A stretch of DNA of 64,000 nt. It comes from Micropterus salmoides (lineage: Eukaryota; Chordata; Actinopteri; Centrarchiformes; Centrarchidae). Numbering within the stretch: position 1 is the first letter of the stretch; each line of letters begins with the position of its first letter. Location: contig NW_024041150.1 of the NCBI RefSeq assembly GCF_014851395.1, positions 28,261,225-28,325,224 on the forward strand, written 5' to 3'. Positions 41,201 through 47,608 of the stretch are shown in pieces. Both the position numbers and the translations under genes were made by a program. The notes below the pieces were generated by a model. That model was not told where the DNA came from. It saw nothing but the letters and a program-made list of their open reading frames with translations, and made no database searches.

Positions 41201-44200
41201 GGAGGAATTGAATAAAAACTGTGTGTTTGATATTGCACACGTCCGCATGCTCCCCTTGTGCCGAACACGTTTCAACACTTGCATGGCTGTTGGCTTCAAT
41301 CTGCCTGTTTTTCTCTGTGTTGTTGTCTGGTCTCTCACTAAGCTTTAATCAAAACAAACAGGGCTGCATCAAACACTGTGTTGGTGTCCTTATGCTGGAC
41401 TAATTAGGGGCACCTCTGCAGCTTCTATGGCAACCTTTGTCAGATGATCCTCTGATCTTTCTTGCTTGCAATTGTCCTGAATATGCAACACCATAGTATT
41501 TAGGTTGCTATGGCTCGTTGTTTGTATTTGCATGGTGTTCATTTTCCTATATGCATGTTTGACGTCATCCTTTTACAGTAGTCCTGTTGTGGCCCTGAGG
41601 GTTTTTCAAGCCAAACAGCTGAACTATCTGACACATTTGGATATTTTGCATGAAATTCACTGTCTTCACCGGTGATGAGGGATACAGAAAACAGAGATTG
41701 ATTTCATTCAGTGGATACAGATCTCTTACTCTGCAGAGCGAGATATGAGGAGTAGACAAAATAACAGAAACACCTTACAATACAATATAATAATTTCTGG
41801 AAACTCTCATATTCTCACATATTAATATAATAGGCTGCTATTGAACTGTGCTGTAAGGTGTTTCTTTTATTTTGTCCACTCCCTGTAGACTTAGCAACTT
41901 TCCTCTTTGCTCATAATGAAGATTGATATGCTCATCTACTTTTTACGCCATCTAGAAAAGGCACCTTTTGTGGCTGTAATACCTGAATTAATTTATTTGA
42001 CATTTAATTAAAGATGTGAAAAATGGTGAAGGCGGCAGCAGCATGTTAAGGCCAACATTCATTTAGACAAGACACATGTAGTGAGTAACTCGTTGGGTCG
42101 TTCCATCTGGGCTGTTGTACAGGGGTGTCCTGTGGCCCCCCCCTCCATGTGGCCAATGGGGTGGTGCGGGGGGCGGTGTTCCAGTTCGGGGACGTGGCAG
42201 TGTACTCGTGTTTTGGCGGCTACGCCATGGAGGGCATTGGAAGGAGCAGGTGTTTGGAGAATGGCACCTGGACGCCGCCTCCCACATGCAGAGGTAGAGC
42301 GAACACACTCCTGTGTTTAACAGAGGGGACTTTCCCAGGACACTTCCTGCTTCACCTGACTTTCCCTTTTGCACATGCTGCTTCTCAGCCTTTTAATCCT
42401 GCTCCTGTTCAACAGATACAACTTTCTCTACAGGTTATTAACAGCTCTGTGCCTGCTCTCTCTGGACTCTAATGCCTACTTCTCCTGGGTTTACACCAGT
42501 GACATGTGTACAGTATGTGGATGTAGGTGAAGTAGCCAAGAAATTGTTGCTTTTTAGCCTCTTCCTCATTAAAAGTTAAGGTTGGGAAAGGATATGGTTC
42601 ACTTATTCAACCTAAAAAGGCAGCTTCCCAACACCCGCTCTACCATGAGTGATGTCTATGTCTGTGAGAGTCATATACGAGTCCTTTCTAAAGCCATATT
42701 TTGTCTTTAAAGTGTAAATTCAGTTCCACAATTAGCACGAGCCTGAGCACGTACAAAACCATAAACTGTGAGCACAACTTAAGAAAAGAGCTGTAATTGG
42801 AACAGACCTGTCCTTTAAATGAATATCCAAACAGACCAGTGACATATCATCCTCAGTGAATAGATGTGCAGTGTGTGTAAGATCCATTGTCTTCTCTACA
42901 CAATTTAGAAAACATGGGTGCAAATAACACATCAGAGAATCGGATCAGTCGGGCTCCATATTCATGAGCTTTCTTCCCTTGCTGCAAATTTAAAGAGGAA
43001 AAGAAACCAAAGCCGATCCTCATGCAAAATGAAATTCAAACGGCCTCTCGCGTGTTTTACATATGAAAACAAAGACTGGATCCAGGCTAGCCTGTCCTCA
43101 ACAGCTGCTGCGACTGTGCACGTGCCTGTCTACACAGAAAAACACATGCAGACACTGTTTCTGTTGATATCCTTTATTAGTTGGTACTAAGGATTTTAAT
43201 CCACAGTGTGTGAATGCTGCCGTTGTTCTAGTGCATGAGGTTGCATGGCCAAGAGTTGCATCAGATGTTTGGCAGGCTGTGGCTGAGAAATAAACTGTAA
43301 AACATGAAAACCTGTAACATTTGTTCTTTGTCTCCTTCATATGAGTACACTCATCTGCTCTATATGAAGTGTGAAAATGTGTTTCTGATATGTTTTGTGT
43401 GTGTGTCCTTTCCCTCAGCGCTGTGTTGGCTGCAGTGCCAGAACGGAGGTGTGTGTCAGCGGCCCAACACTTGCTCCTGCCCCGAGGGCTGGATGGGCCG
43501 ACTCTGTGAGGAGCGTAAGTTAATCATTAATCAATTAATTAATCATTAAATTTCAACACAGTGTCGATACACTCACTCCCAGAACATGATCGTAAGTGTG
43601 TTGCAACTCAAATTCAAACAAACCCTCGCTAACACACTGGAATCCAACCAGCTTGCTAAGCGGAATTTAGCAGACAATGGTGCACAAAGAGGGTCAGAGA
43701 TAATGGACTGAAAGGTTGTTTTCAGCGGAGAAATTTAGAGTTACTGTCATTCATTTTCTGCACTTCAACAAAACACAGTCCGACAGTTTACAGTTTGTCT
43801 CCTTCTCACTCAACACAGCAGTTAAAGGAACAATTAGAATCACCAAAAGATTGGAAACGTCTCTCAGATTTATCTAAATGTCACTGATTAATTTGTCTCC
43901 AAGCTCAAGCTGTTCAGATAAGTAATATCAGCCCAAGCATTGATCAAGACTGGGGAAGACTGAAGGGGCACACCAGTTGACCTTAATTTCAGCCTTAATT
44001 TATTAAGGTAGTGCAAACTCTCAGGTTCAGGTAAGGTTGCAAAAATATTATTAGTTATTTGTTTACACAAAATTAATGCATTACACTTATAATTACAATA
44101 ATACAAGCACAAGTCAAACTGCATTGGCATCAATAGGATCTTTGGTTTTCTATCCCCTAAAAGGTTGATGTTTTACAAAGTCCCATATATGCTGGTCTGA

Positions 44201-46881
44201 TGTAGAATAAACATTATACCTGCCTAACATCAGCATGTTAGCACAGGCTAAATACTCTTAGTAATACTTAGTAATACTCTTTAAAGTAACAAACAGTTGG
44301 CCTGAGACTGCTGCCGTAGTGCTTAAACAGGTAATCAGTCAACAGAAAGTCAATCAACAATTTTTGACCTTTTGTTGGTCAAAACAAGCAGTTTGAAGAC
44401 TTCCCTTAGGGCTCTGGAAAATTAAAATTACAATTGAACCTTGTTAATTATTATTATTATTTTTTACAATTTACTAATCAATTGATCACAAAAGACCAGG
44501 ACTTCTTAACTTTACTGAACATTATTGTATTTTACACTTTACACGAACTGGGGCTTTAAAATACAGCTACTGGAGTGACTATACTCTTTGCGCAGCCACT
44601 GGTTTGCTTTTTTAAAACTTGAGATGGATCACTGTTTCATCAAGACAAAAAAATGCCTCTCTCTAGTCTGCGGTCACAAACAATTGAATCAAGAGTTTGG
44701 GATTTCAACAAAGACAGCGGGGGATTGATTACCTTAAATGATTTCCTATTTTCGCTCCTCTGTCCTCTTCAATAACAGCGATCTGCATCCTGCCGTGCCT
44801 GAATGGAGGCCGTTGCGTGGCACCTTACCAGTGCGAGTGTCCCACCGGGTGGACGGGCACGCGCTGTCACAGTGGTGAGTTTATGTGTGAGTCAGTGATG
44901 CATGTTTAGGCTGGTGCATAAGTGAGTAAAGGGAATCCTGTAAAGTGAGGGCTTGCTCTCAAGATGCACAATAAACTCATTCACACTGTTAAATAAACCA
45001 ATAAAAAAGGAAAGGATAGAATCAAAATTCTTTTGTCCACCAAAGTGGAAAGTTTTTTTTTTTTTAAACTAAAACAAAAACGCAGCACAAGAACATACAA
45101 CACATCAAACAAATATGACAACACAACCCACTGGAATATAAAACATACAACCAACAACACTTTTACTGATTACTTTAATTTTTAAAGAGGTCATATTATG
45201 CTTTTTGGCTTTTTCCCTTTCCTTTGTTATATATCTTTTTTGTGCATGTCATAGGTTTGCAAAGTGAAAAAGGCCAAAGTCCACCCCAAAGGTACCATCT
45301 CCCACAGAAAACACTGCTCTGAGCTGCCTAAATACAGCTCGATTGTAGTCCAGCCTTTACTTTAGTAAACTATATGTGCCACTATGTAACATGTGCTCAC
45401 TTAGCGACTAGTCTCTCAAAAATACTGGTGGAGAAACACACTGAGCTGCGGCACACAGTGACAAGTCCTCCGTCTGCTCTCTCCCCTCACCCCCACCCTC
45501 CCTACCAAACGTTAGATAGCAGTGCACAGTTAAAACATTAGTTTGAAAGATACATTTGTTACAAATTAAAAACTTAAAACTCAAAAGCTCTTGCTGCAGT
45601 CTAGGTTGTGAAGCTGGTTCAGGTTGTTCTGCCTGTGTTTGAGGATCATGGATGGCTAAATCAAAGCCACAGTTACGGCTTTGTTTTGGATCACATGATT
45701 GGCTAGTAGTCCTTAACTAGGTCCTGCGCATGGGCAGCTCCCAACTTCACTCGGTAGATAAAACTGTTCAACACACAGGGTGAAAAGAGGAGTTACAGCA
45801 GTGTGCACAGTGATATGAAAAATATGGTGTTTTGCCATGTAAACCTATACTGGTACAACCCCTAAATAAAATTATGAACCTGAAAATGAGCATAAAATTA
45901 CCACTTTAAAGTATTTAATATACAGATGGACAAACATGATTGTCTCATAGAAGGGCTTTTGCTGCTGAAGCTCTGAGGCTTTGACATGTCTCCCTGAGAG
46001 ACCCATAAAGAGTGTGTAGAATGTTTGGGGTATGTTGTAATACTTTCCTGTGTCACTTTATGAATGAATCTTTTGTTTTATTTTTCATTGCCTACAAATG
46101 TACCTTTTTAACTACTACTACGACTGCCATCTTAATTGTTTTTTAGTTTACAGTTTTACTGATGGTTTGTCATAACTGATGGCACAGAGAAGAAAGACTG
46201 GTTGAGCACCTAATCATCTGTCTGTCATGACCATGTTTTACAGGTTTTGACCTAAACATCTGTCTGTGTGTGTGTGTGTGTGCGTGTGTGTCATGTCCAC
46301 AGCTGTGTGTTCATCACCCTGTCTGAATGGAGGCAGGTGCATCCGTCCCAACAGGTGTCACTGCAGTCAGGGGTGGAATGGACACGACTGCTCCAGGTGA
46401 TTTAGAGACAACAACAAAAGTTTTCCAAAAATGCTGAGCAACTTTCCTGGGATAGAGATAGATTGTTTCAGAAGCGTAAATAAATAGATGATATTTAATG
46501 AATAGTTACAGTGACATGATAGAGTAAGGAGAATATCTTTTTCACATCAGTGTAAAATAGATTGCTATGTGTAGGTAGATATGCATATAACAGTAGAGTA
46601 AGTGTAGAAATTGCCACTATTATAAAATTATTTCCAACTGAACAACTATTGTAACCACATAAAGATGAGCAGTGTATTTTTACAAGGTTTAAAGAGCCAG
46701 TGTTTTGAAATGACTTTCTCTAGCAACAGAGGAAAAGACTGTAAATCTGTAGCACAAATGACCCTTCAGTTATCAGGTTGAATTGAATTCCTCAAGGGTG
46801 TTTGCACTCAGCCTTGATGCACGGTTTTCCCTTCTTACTTCTCTTGGCAGGAAAAGGAAATCGGGATACTATCACTTCTAA
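1296..46881 (+). CDS. svep1: svep1 (polydom), 5'-partial gene, 45 exons in window
   Basis: This is a secreted extracellular-matrix mosaic protein known from mammals and zebrafish to act in lymphatic development, cell adhesion (integrin alpha9beta1) and angiopoietin/Tie signalling. I joined 45 exons by GT-AG sites and phase. Their total of 9,758 bases leaves exactly 3,251 codons plus a TAA stop at 46879-46881 with no internal stop, which strongly supports the model. Domains in order are CCP1-3, HYR1-2, CCP4, linker, three ephrin-receptor-like modules, EGF1-6, pentraxin, CCP5-6, EGF7, CCP7-35, EGF8-10 and a basic tail. Most module exons are symmetric phase 1-1, typical of exon-shuffled proteins. 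The signal peptide and VWA domain are expected upstream of position 1. The order matches human SVEP1 as I recall it, except for one more CCP near the end. Exon borders are inferred and not supported by transcripts here. Confidence 0.96.
1755..1833. repeat. 10-bp minisatellite (tgtctgcgtg)n
   Basis: About eight tandem copies of a 10-base GT-rich unit lie in the intron between CCP1 and CCP2. The copies are near identical and one unit is shortened. No coding role is seen. Confidence 0.9.
2971..3150 (+). CDS. svep1: svep1 exon: CCP/sushi 2
   Basis: A 180-base phase 1-1 exon starts VRSCLPLSRPQHGF and ends PQPRCV. It has sushi cysteines and the S-Q-W-S-G core. The acceptor is 'ccgcag' after a T-rich tract and the donor is 'gtaagc'. 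Six cysteines rather than four are seen, as in the first SVEP1 sushi modules. Confidence 0.93.
3151..5019 (+). other. svep1 intron between CCP2 and CCP3
   Basis: There is no exon or clear mobile element here. The region around 3790-3960 is rich in short CA stretches. I see nothing else. Confidence 0.5.
5020..5214 (+). CDS. svep1: svep1 exon: CCP/sushi 3
   Basis: A 195-base phase 1-1 exon (65 residues) encodes VRCPPIVTLKN... through AVCT. Its length equals that of the third sushi of human SVEP1 as I recall it. It has extra cysteines like CCP1-2, a 'tctccccag' acceptor and a 'gtaaca' donor. Confidence 0.92.
5345..5420 (-). mobile_element. L2-like LINE 3' tail, minus orientation
   Basis: The sequence 'aataataatagtaataat' is followed by 'ctttatttatagggcactttt' type sequence and 'gttacaaagtg'. 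On the minus strand this reads as the familiar teleost LINE end 'cactttgtaac...aaaagtgc...aaataaag' plus an (att)n tail. Related copies occur at 47366-47486 and 55561-55636. It is a 5'-truncated remnant. Confidence 0.6.
8055..8582. mobile_element. hAT-type MITE with 8-bp target duplication
   Basis: The element begins 'tagggctgcagctaac' and ends with the inverse of 'tagggctgaaacaatt', giving terminal inverted repeats that match in the outer eight bases. It is flanked by a perfect 8-base duplication, 'attttaat', at 8047-8054 and 8583-8590. An 8-base duplication and 'agggctg' ends are typical of hAT elements in fish. No transposase is present. Inside, a roughly 70-base segment is repeated imperfectly (about 8175-8240 and 8245-8315). 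Confidence 0.9.
8740..9578 (+). CDS. svep1: svep1 HYR domain 1 (two exons)
   Basis: Exons 8740-8858 and 9449-9578 join in phase 0 to encode AKPPWIQCPVDIVAETDE..., then VGVQAKPVYTPPQLFPIG..., ending CSFTVTVI. This is a hyalin repeat (immunoglobulin-like fold) with the P-x-Q-x-F-P-I-G and Y-x-A-T-D-x-S-G-N motifs. The first donor, 'gttgga', is weak but the join keeps frame and family alignment. HYR domains are thought to mediate adhesion. Confidence 0.93.
10820..10844. repeat. perfect 11-bp stem palindrome
   Basis: The arm 'acgtttaaacc' and its exact inverse 'ggtttaaacgt' are separated by 'tat'. The palindrome lies 87 bases upstream of the first HYR2 exon. It may be a chance hairpin or a transposon scar. 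Confidence 0.7.
10931..14408 (+). CDS. svep1: svep1 HYR domain 2 (two exons)
   Basis: Exons 10931-11038 and 14277-14408 join in phase 1 to give DTEPPVIDRCRSPPTVQ... VPQFSDNSG, then GRLTVTSSHTPGSQFPVGET... through CNLTITVQ. It has the same G-x-x-F-P-V-G and Y-T-A-T-D-A-G-G-N signatures as HYR1. The intervening 3.2-kb intron holds a long GT microsatellite and CA-rich stretches. Confidence 0.93.
11177..11218. repeat. (TG)n microsatellite
   Basis: About 21 uninterrupted TG units lie in the intron that splits HYR2. No other role is seen. Confidence 0.97.
14690..15150. repeat. GC-richer island, probable dispersed-element fragment
   Basis: This intron stretch differs from its AT-rich neighbours: it contains 'ccggctttctggaacc' and 'gttccggggctcagaggcc' sequence. 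It has an open minus-strand frame of about 99 codons with no recognisable protein. It could be a remnant of a DNA transposon. I found no terminal repeats, so this is a weak call. Confidence 0.3.
15375..15566 (+). CDS. svep1: svep1 exon: CCP/sushi 4
   Basis: A 192-base phase 1-1 exon encodes TTCDQPYVPVNGEFVC... PDRPDCS. The sushi is divergent, with an acidic E-E-E-E-G insert and no G-x-W-S core (it reads N-G-V-W-E-P-P). In SVEP1 this module closes the HYR block. The acceptor is 'gcccag' and the donor is 'gtaagc'. Confidence 0.92.
15771..16796 (+). CDS. svep1: svep1 linker region (four exons) with R-T-K-R site
   Basis: Exons 15771-15892, 15979-16084, 16181-16384 and 16563-16796 encode the SVEP1-specific segment: NRIANNGFKPFEMLFK..., LEYNYDYENGFSI, a GGWGNSW stretch, HRTKRHRK, an IYFNITAS segment and a helical stretch with KRLLRTLEQLTNRLKRTL. 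It ends FCRPGSVLKGRMC. The R-T-K-R motif at 16312-16323 fits a furin-type cleavage site. The third exon has two possible acceptors six bases apart, at 16180 and 16186. I chose 16180 because it restores P-G-G-W-G as in human. Confidence 0.9.
16437..16493. repeat. (TA)n(TG)n(CA)n microsatellite with self-complementary arms
   Basis: An AT run passes into TG repeats, then 'tttatata', then CA repeats. The TG and CA arms could fold into a hairpin. It lies in the intron just upstream of the exon at 16563. Confidence 0.85.
16959..18167 (+). CDS. svep1: svep1 ephrin-receptor-like Cys-rich modules (three exons)
   Basis: Three phase 1-1 exons of exactly 162 bases (16959-17120, 17438-17599, 18006-18167) each encode one 54-residue module of the GCC2/GCC3 ephrin-receptor-like type. 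They open with 'C-P-x-G-x-x-x' patterns (CPVGTYFSLEH, CKPGSHSLNG, CSAGHFSRTG), have central C-x-x-C pairs and end in Cys. Equal lengths and phases indicate tandem exon duplication in the ancestor. Confidence 0.93.
18451..18727. mobile_element. MITE-like element with 'caatggtt..ccaaa' ends
   Basis: The left end 'caatggttttcaaac' and the inverse of the right end 'cagtggttcccaaag' form imperfect terminal inverted repeats of the kind common in teleost hAT elements. The right third is rich in C and G runs ('ggggacccccctgg'). No clear target duplication was found, so the borders are approximate. A 20-base unit, 'gacgaagaagaagacatatt', is repeated near 18479-18521. Confidence 0.6.
19795..19883 (+). 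CDS. svep1: svep1 linker exon before EGF1
   Basis: An 89-base exon (phase 1 to 0) encodes SFGSSFLPKEESVTAAPEV... ending ASSQ. Its low-complexity acidic linker matches the SVEP1 segment between the Cys-rich modules and EGF1. The acceptor is 'tgtcag' and the donor is 'gttagt'. Confidence 0.88.
20196..23176 (+). CDS. svep1: svep1 EGF-like domains 1-6 (five exons)
   Basis: Exons are 20196-20292 (EGF1, VFHECFLNPC), 20553-20666 (EGF2, IDIDECDSAPC), 21062-21175 (EGF3, EVNEC), 21414-21615 (EGF4 plus the first part of EGF5) and 23019-23176 (the rest of EGF5 plus EGF6, DVDECDPNPC). Domains 2-6 carry the D/N-x-D/N-E-C calcium-binding start and the C-x-C-x-x-G-F/Y-x-G end. The EGF5 split uses phase 2, unlike the phase-1 module borders. 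A 1.4-kb intron with a MITE interrupts EGF5. Confidence 0.94.
21684..22132. mobile_element. hAT-type MITE with perfect 8-bp target duplication
   Basis: The ends 'cagtgttgg' and 'ccaacattg' are inverted repeats. The interior is rich in 'ttactttg' and 'gtaatg' words typical of a very common teleost MITE. The 8-base duplication 'gttatgat' flanks it exactly at 21676-21683 and 22133-22140. It is non-autonomous and sits in the intron that splits EGF5. Confidence 0.92.
23828..24936 (+). CDS. svep1: svep1 pentraxin (LamG-like) domain (four exons)
   Basis: Exons 23828-24026, 24191-24366, 24543-24667 and 24807-24936 encode a jelly-roll pentraxin domain. Landmarks are FNLDFEVSGIHGYVMMDG, the pentraxin signature region ITCTFWMRSSD (His of the classical signature not present), WVLYVNGKERI, GGALVLGQDQD, FVGSISQLNIWDRVL and WPDFLSGVVGRVK. 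Splices fall in phases 2, 1 and 0. In polydom this domain separates the EGF1-6 block from the long CCP array. Confidence 0.95.
25093..25849 (+). CDS. svep1: svep1 CCP5 and CCP6 (two exons)
   Basis: Exons 25093-25263 (DCPKLENAVPHLH... SCE) and 25676-25849 (RVSCGPPRPLENGLF... PACL) are each one canonical four-Cys sushi with a G-x-W core, both phase 1-1. They immediately follow the pentraxin domain, as in SVEP1. Confidence 0.94.
25946..26065 (+). CDS. svep1: svep1 exon: EGF-like 7 (calcium-binding)
   Basis: A 120-base phase 1-1 exon reads DVDECALGSDCDEHASC... ENCT-type ending, with calcium-binding D-V-D-E-C and the N-T-E-G-S-Y-x-C-x-C core. In SVEP1 this single EGF sits between CCP6 and CCP7. 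Confidence 0.95.
26179..26355 (+). CDS. svep1: svep1 exon: CCP7
   Basis: A 177-base phase 1-1 exon encodes EPVKCENPGSPEFGH... APYCR with four sushi cysteines and the G-S-W-D core. It is followed by the largest intron in the window (4.6 kb). Confidence 0.94.
27777..28040. mobile_element. MITE with 38-bp perfect terminal inverted repeats
   Basis: Bases 27777-27814 and 28003-28040 are exact inverted repeats, reading inward from 'atccaacgaagg'. The interior includes 'gacgtttcgtccctcatcc' and 'acttcttcagttctgactg', words I recognise from an abundant teleost repeat. It also holds a local tandem pair 'cgactgtcgtca'. No open reading frame fits a transposase. No target duplication is obvious next to the repeats. 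Confidence 0.85.
28600..29770 (-). mobile_element. decayed L2/CR1-clade LINE, ORF2 C-terminus and 3' part
   Basis: Read on the minus strand, 29770 to about 29230 encodes broken pieces of the C-terminal region of a LINE ORF2. These include LIQNAAARVLT, HWLPACQRIDFK, YEPSRPLRSSG and EAAFSFYAPYIWNKLP, a signature of L2-like elements. Stops and frame changes are present, so it is dead. Lower coordinates hold repeated 'aaaagttacagtgcagtgta' words (near 28660 and 29120) that look like an internally duplicated 3' region. Borders are approximate. Confidence 0.8.
30973..32073 (+). CDS. svep1: svep1 CCP8, CCP9 and first half of CCP10 (three exons)
   Basis: Exons are 30973-31057, 31179-31370 and 31906-32073. 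Here the introns split CCPs in phase 2 after the third-Cys region: CCP8 is ALSCPTPTVPENS...VTFRC..., CCP9 is VTCGGPPTVQNA..., CCP10 is VLCSEPPALSDA... HYVCKEG. The acceptor for the third exon ('gcgaag' at 31900-31905) is poor. It is the only nearby choice I found that keeps frame, a four-Cys CCP9 and the human module length. A better-looking acceptor at 31865 would give an early stop. Confidence 0.82.
32589..33261 (+). CDS. svep1: svep1 exon: CCP10 end, CCP11-13, CCP14 start
   Basis: A 673-base exon (phase 2 to 0) begins YTLIGPETREC. It continues through CCP11 (SCGPPPDIDHAEP, with the long DGYTAGNNSKMVC form), CCP12 (FCLRPPELPHAIL) and CCP13 (RCSRPESIDRGY), then the start of CCP14 (SCPQPPSLKNGQIH). 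All cysteines are in place. The acceptor is 'cttcacag' and the donor is 'gtgagc'. Confidence 0.94.
33729..36457 (+). CDS. svep1: svep1 giant exon: CCP14 end to CCP29 start
   Basis: A single 2,729-base exon (phase 0 to 2) is open throughout and encodes fourteen full CCPs plus parts of two. Starts include TCDPPPDIVHG, QCPEPLLEENH, FCGPPPEVSFG, ECPQPVEISNG, ECSIPKQIANG, SCTPPQPIDSG, DCGLPPHIDFG, ECETPPSPEHG, SCGDPGAVANG, SCGPPKVPGD, KCGKPSPIPNG, SCDPPEDISHG, VCALPVVKFG and RCNAAPPTVPN. CCP21 (about 34915-35157) carries an insert of roughly 30 residues, as mammals do, but of different sequence. Human SVEP1 also has a giant CCP exon as I recall. Confidence 0.96.
36806..38282 (+). CDS. svep1: svep1 CCP29 end to CCP31 (three exons)
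   Basis: Exons are 36806-37040 (end of CCP29, first part of CCP30: TPCLLPTNFSVPHVL), 37415-37570 (end of CCP30, most of CCP31: VVCEKPPPISHG) and 38219-38282 (GDSIQTC...PVCV). Joins are phase 0. The acceptor 'gacaag' at 37409-37414 is weak, but the 14-residue spacing to the last CCP30 Cys agrees with human. CCP30 has an extra Cys-containing tail (SSVSCEP). Confidence 0.88.
38693..38866 (+). CDS. svep1: svep1 exon: CCP32
   Basis: A 174-base phase 1-1 exon encodes AQSCGSPPTVKNAQV... APTCE with four cysteines and the N-G-T-W-S core. I cannot match this module to a counterpart in human SVEP1 as I recall it, so it may be a fish-side gain or a mammalian loss. Confidence 0.92.
38978..39154 (+). CDS. 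svep1: svep1 exon: CCP33
   Basis: A 177-base phase 1-1 exon encodes VAKGCDSPKEMLHGKV... FPTCQ. The motif C-D-S-P-x-E-x-L-H-G-K resembles the human module that starts R-C-E-T-P-L-E-F-L-N-G-K, so I take these two as counterparts. The donor is 'gtgaga'. Confidence 0.92.
39292..39540 (-). mobile_element. tRNA-derived SINE, minus orientation
   Basis: On the minus strand the element begins 'ggggcggctgtggctcagga', a tRNA-like A-box head, and ends with 'aaagcactttgagtggtcg' and 'gcgctatacaaat', an L2-like tail. This copy lacks part of the middle, including most of the B-box region. Two relatives lie at 49303-49535 (-) and 55761-56045 (+). It sits in the intron after CCP33. Confidence 0.8.
40304..40486 (+). 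CDS. svep1: svep1 exon: CCP34
   Basis: A 183-base phase 1-1 exon encodes PKSCPAPPGWRDDSSG... SSVCE. It is a divergent sushi with a polar insert and a D-Q-T-W-S core. It is the likely counterpart of the human module beginning N-P-C-P-V-P. The acceptor is 'ctttacag' and the donor is 'gtaggt'. Confidence 0.9.
40487..42122 (+). other. svep1 intron between CCP34 and CCP35
   Basis: I see no exon and no clear mobile element in this 1.6-kb AT-rich stretch. Confidence 0.5.
42123..42293 (+). CDS. svep1: svep1 exon: CCP35 (last sushi)
   Basis: A 171-base phase 1-1 exon encodes RVSCGPPLHVANGVVRG... PPTCR. It matches the last human sushi (S-C-G-P-P-x-H-V-x-N and the ENGTW core). The next exon begins the EGF8-10 tail. 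Confidence 0.94.
43419..46396 (+). CDS. svep1: svep1 EGF-like 8-10 (three exons)
   Basis: Exons 43419-43514 (LQCQNGGVCQRPNTCSC), 44779-44874 (PCLNGGRCVAPYQCEC) and 46303-46396 (PCLNGGRCIRPNRCHC) each encode a short, non-calcium-binding EGF of about 32 residues ending in G-W-x-G-x-x-C. Strong matches to the SVEP1 C-terminal EGF triplet fix the gene identity. The first two are phase 1-1 and the third ends in phase 2. Confidence 0.95.
45182..45909. mobile_element. MITE with TTAA borders (piggyBac-like)
   Basis: The left end 'ttaaagaggtcatattatgc' and the inverse of the right end 'ttaaagtggtaattttatgc' are imperfect terminal inverted repeats. Both start with TTAA, the target of piggyBac-type transposases. 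There is no coding capacity. It fills most of the intron between EGF9 and EGF10. The assignment to piggyBac is inferred from the TTAA borders only. Confidence 0.7.
46851..46881 (+). CDS. svep1: svep1 terminal coding exon
   Basis: After the 'cttggcag' acceptor the last codons read (R)KRKSGYYHF and then TAA. The short basic tail directly after EGF10 matches the human C-terminal R-K-R-R type end. The 3' UTR follows. Confidence 0.92.
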
Positions 46882-47003
46882 AGGCTCCACTCAGCTCCAT
46901 GTGAATCGTCTTATGAAGGGAATTCTTGTATAGTTAACTGACACACTTGTAAACCATTCATTCTCATCTCTCTGCAAAAGGCAACGCAAGATCCATTTTG
47001 TAA

Positions 47004-47009
47004 AATAAA
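47004..47009 (+). terminator. svep1: svep1 polyadenylation signal AATAAA (alternative ATTAAA at 47137)
   Basis: AATAAA lies 123 bases after the svep1 stop. A second possible signal, ATTAAA, is at 47137-47142. Either gives a 3' end shortly before the convergent txn copy A 3' end at about 47230. Confidence 0.65.
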
Positions 47010-47243
47010 GCTGTATTTTTTCATATAGAGAATCAACAGTATTAAACATATGCTGCTATATACTTGTACGATGTGTAAAAAAAAAACTATTGATGTGATT
47101 GTCCAATGTATATGTGTAAACTATTCTCACATTTTTATTAAAGCATAAAATACCATTAAATGCTCTTTTGATCAGATTCTGTGCTCTTGCAGCAAGGGGT
47201 TGTGAATCAAAAGTCACGTTCTGTCGTGCTCGATGTAAGTTCA

Positions 47244-47249
47244 TTTATT
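47244..47249 (-). terminator. txn: txn copy A polyadenylation signal
   Basis: AATAAA on the minus strand (TTTATT on plus) lies about 360 bases after the stop. The same signal is conserved in copy B at 57909-57914. The 3' UTR so defined contains the LINE-tail insertion at 47366-47486. Confidence 0.7.
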
Positions 47250-47365
47250 AAATCCTCTTTGGTGAACACATTACAAAGAAAGTTCATGAGTTGGACAGGA
47301 GCCAATTTGTCATATAAAAGTAGTCAATACAGTCAATACAGAAACTCAAGGGACAGGGTGACAGT

Positions 47366-47486
47366 AATAATAATAATAATAATCCTTATTTGTAGAGCAC
47401 TTTTCAAAAACAAGTTACAAAGTGCTTTAACAAGTGTAAAGAATAATACAAAAAAAAAGATAAGAGCATGAAAATTTAATATAAAA
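47366..47486 (-). mobile_element. LINE 3' tail inserted in txn copy A 3' UTR, with target duplication
   Basis: The minus strand reads 'cactttgtaac...aaaagtgc...caaataagg' plus an (att)n tail. The insert is flanked by the 8-base direct repeat 'gtgacagt' at 47358-47365 and 47487-47494. The homologous stretch of copy B (around 58040-58070) has no insert. It is a severely 5'-truncated LINE copy. Confidence 0.85.
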
Positions 47487-47608
47487 GTGACAGTGTGTAC
47501 ATGATGAGTGGAATGAATTATTGCCTGTGTGAAACAAAACGTACATAACAGGAAACTGGAAGTTCCTCTTATGTGTGTACAGATGGGTATCAGTGGCTAC
47601 TACAGTTT

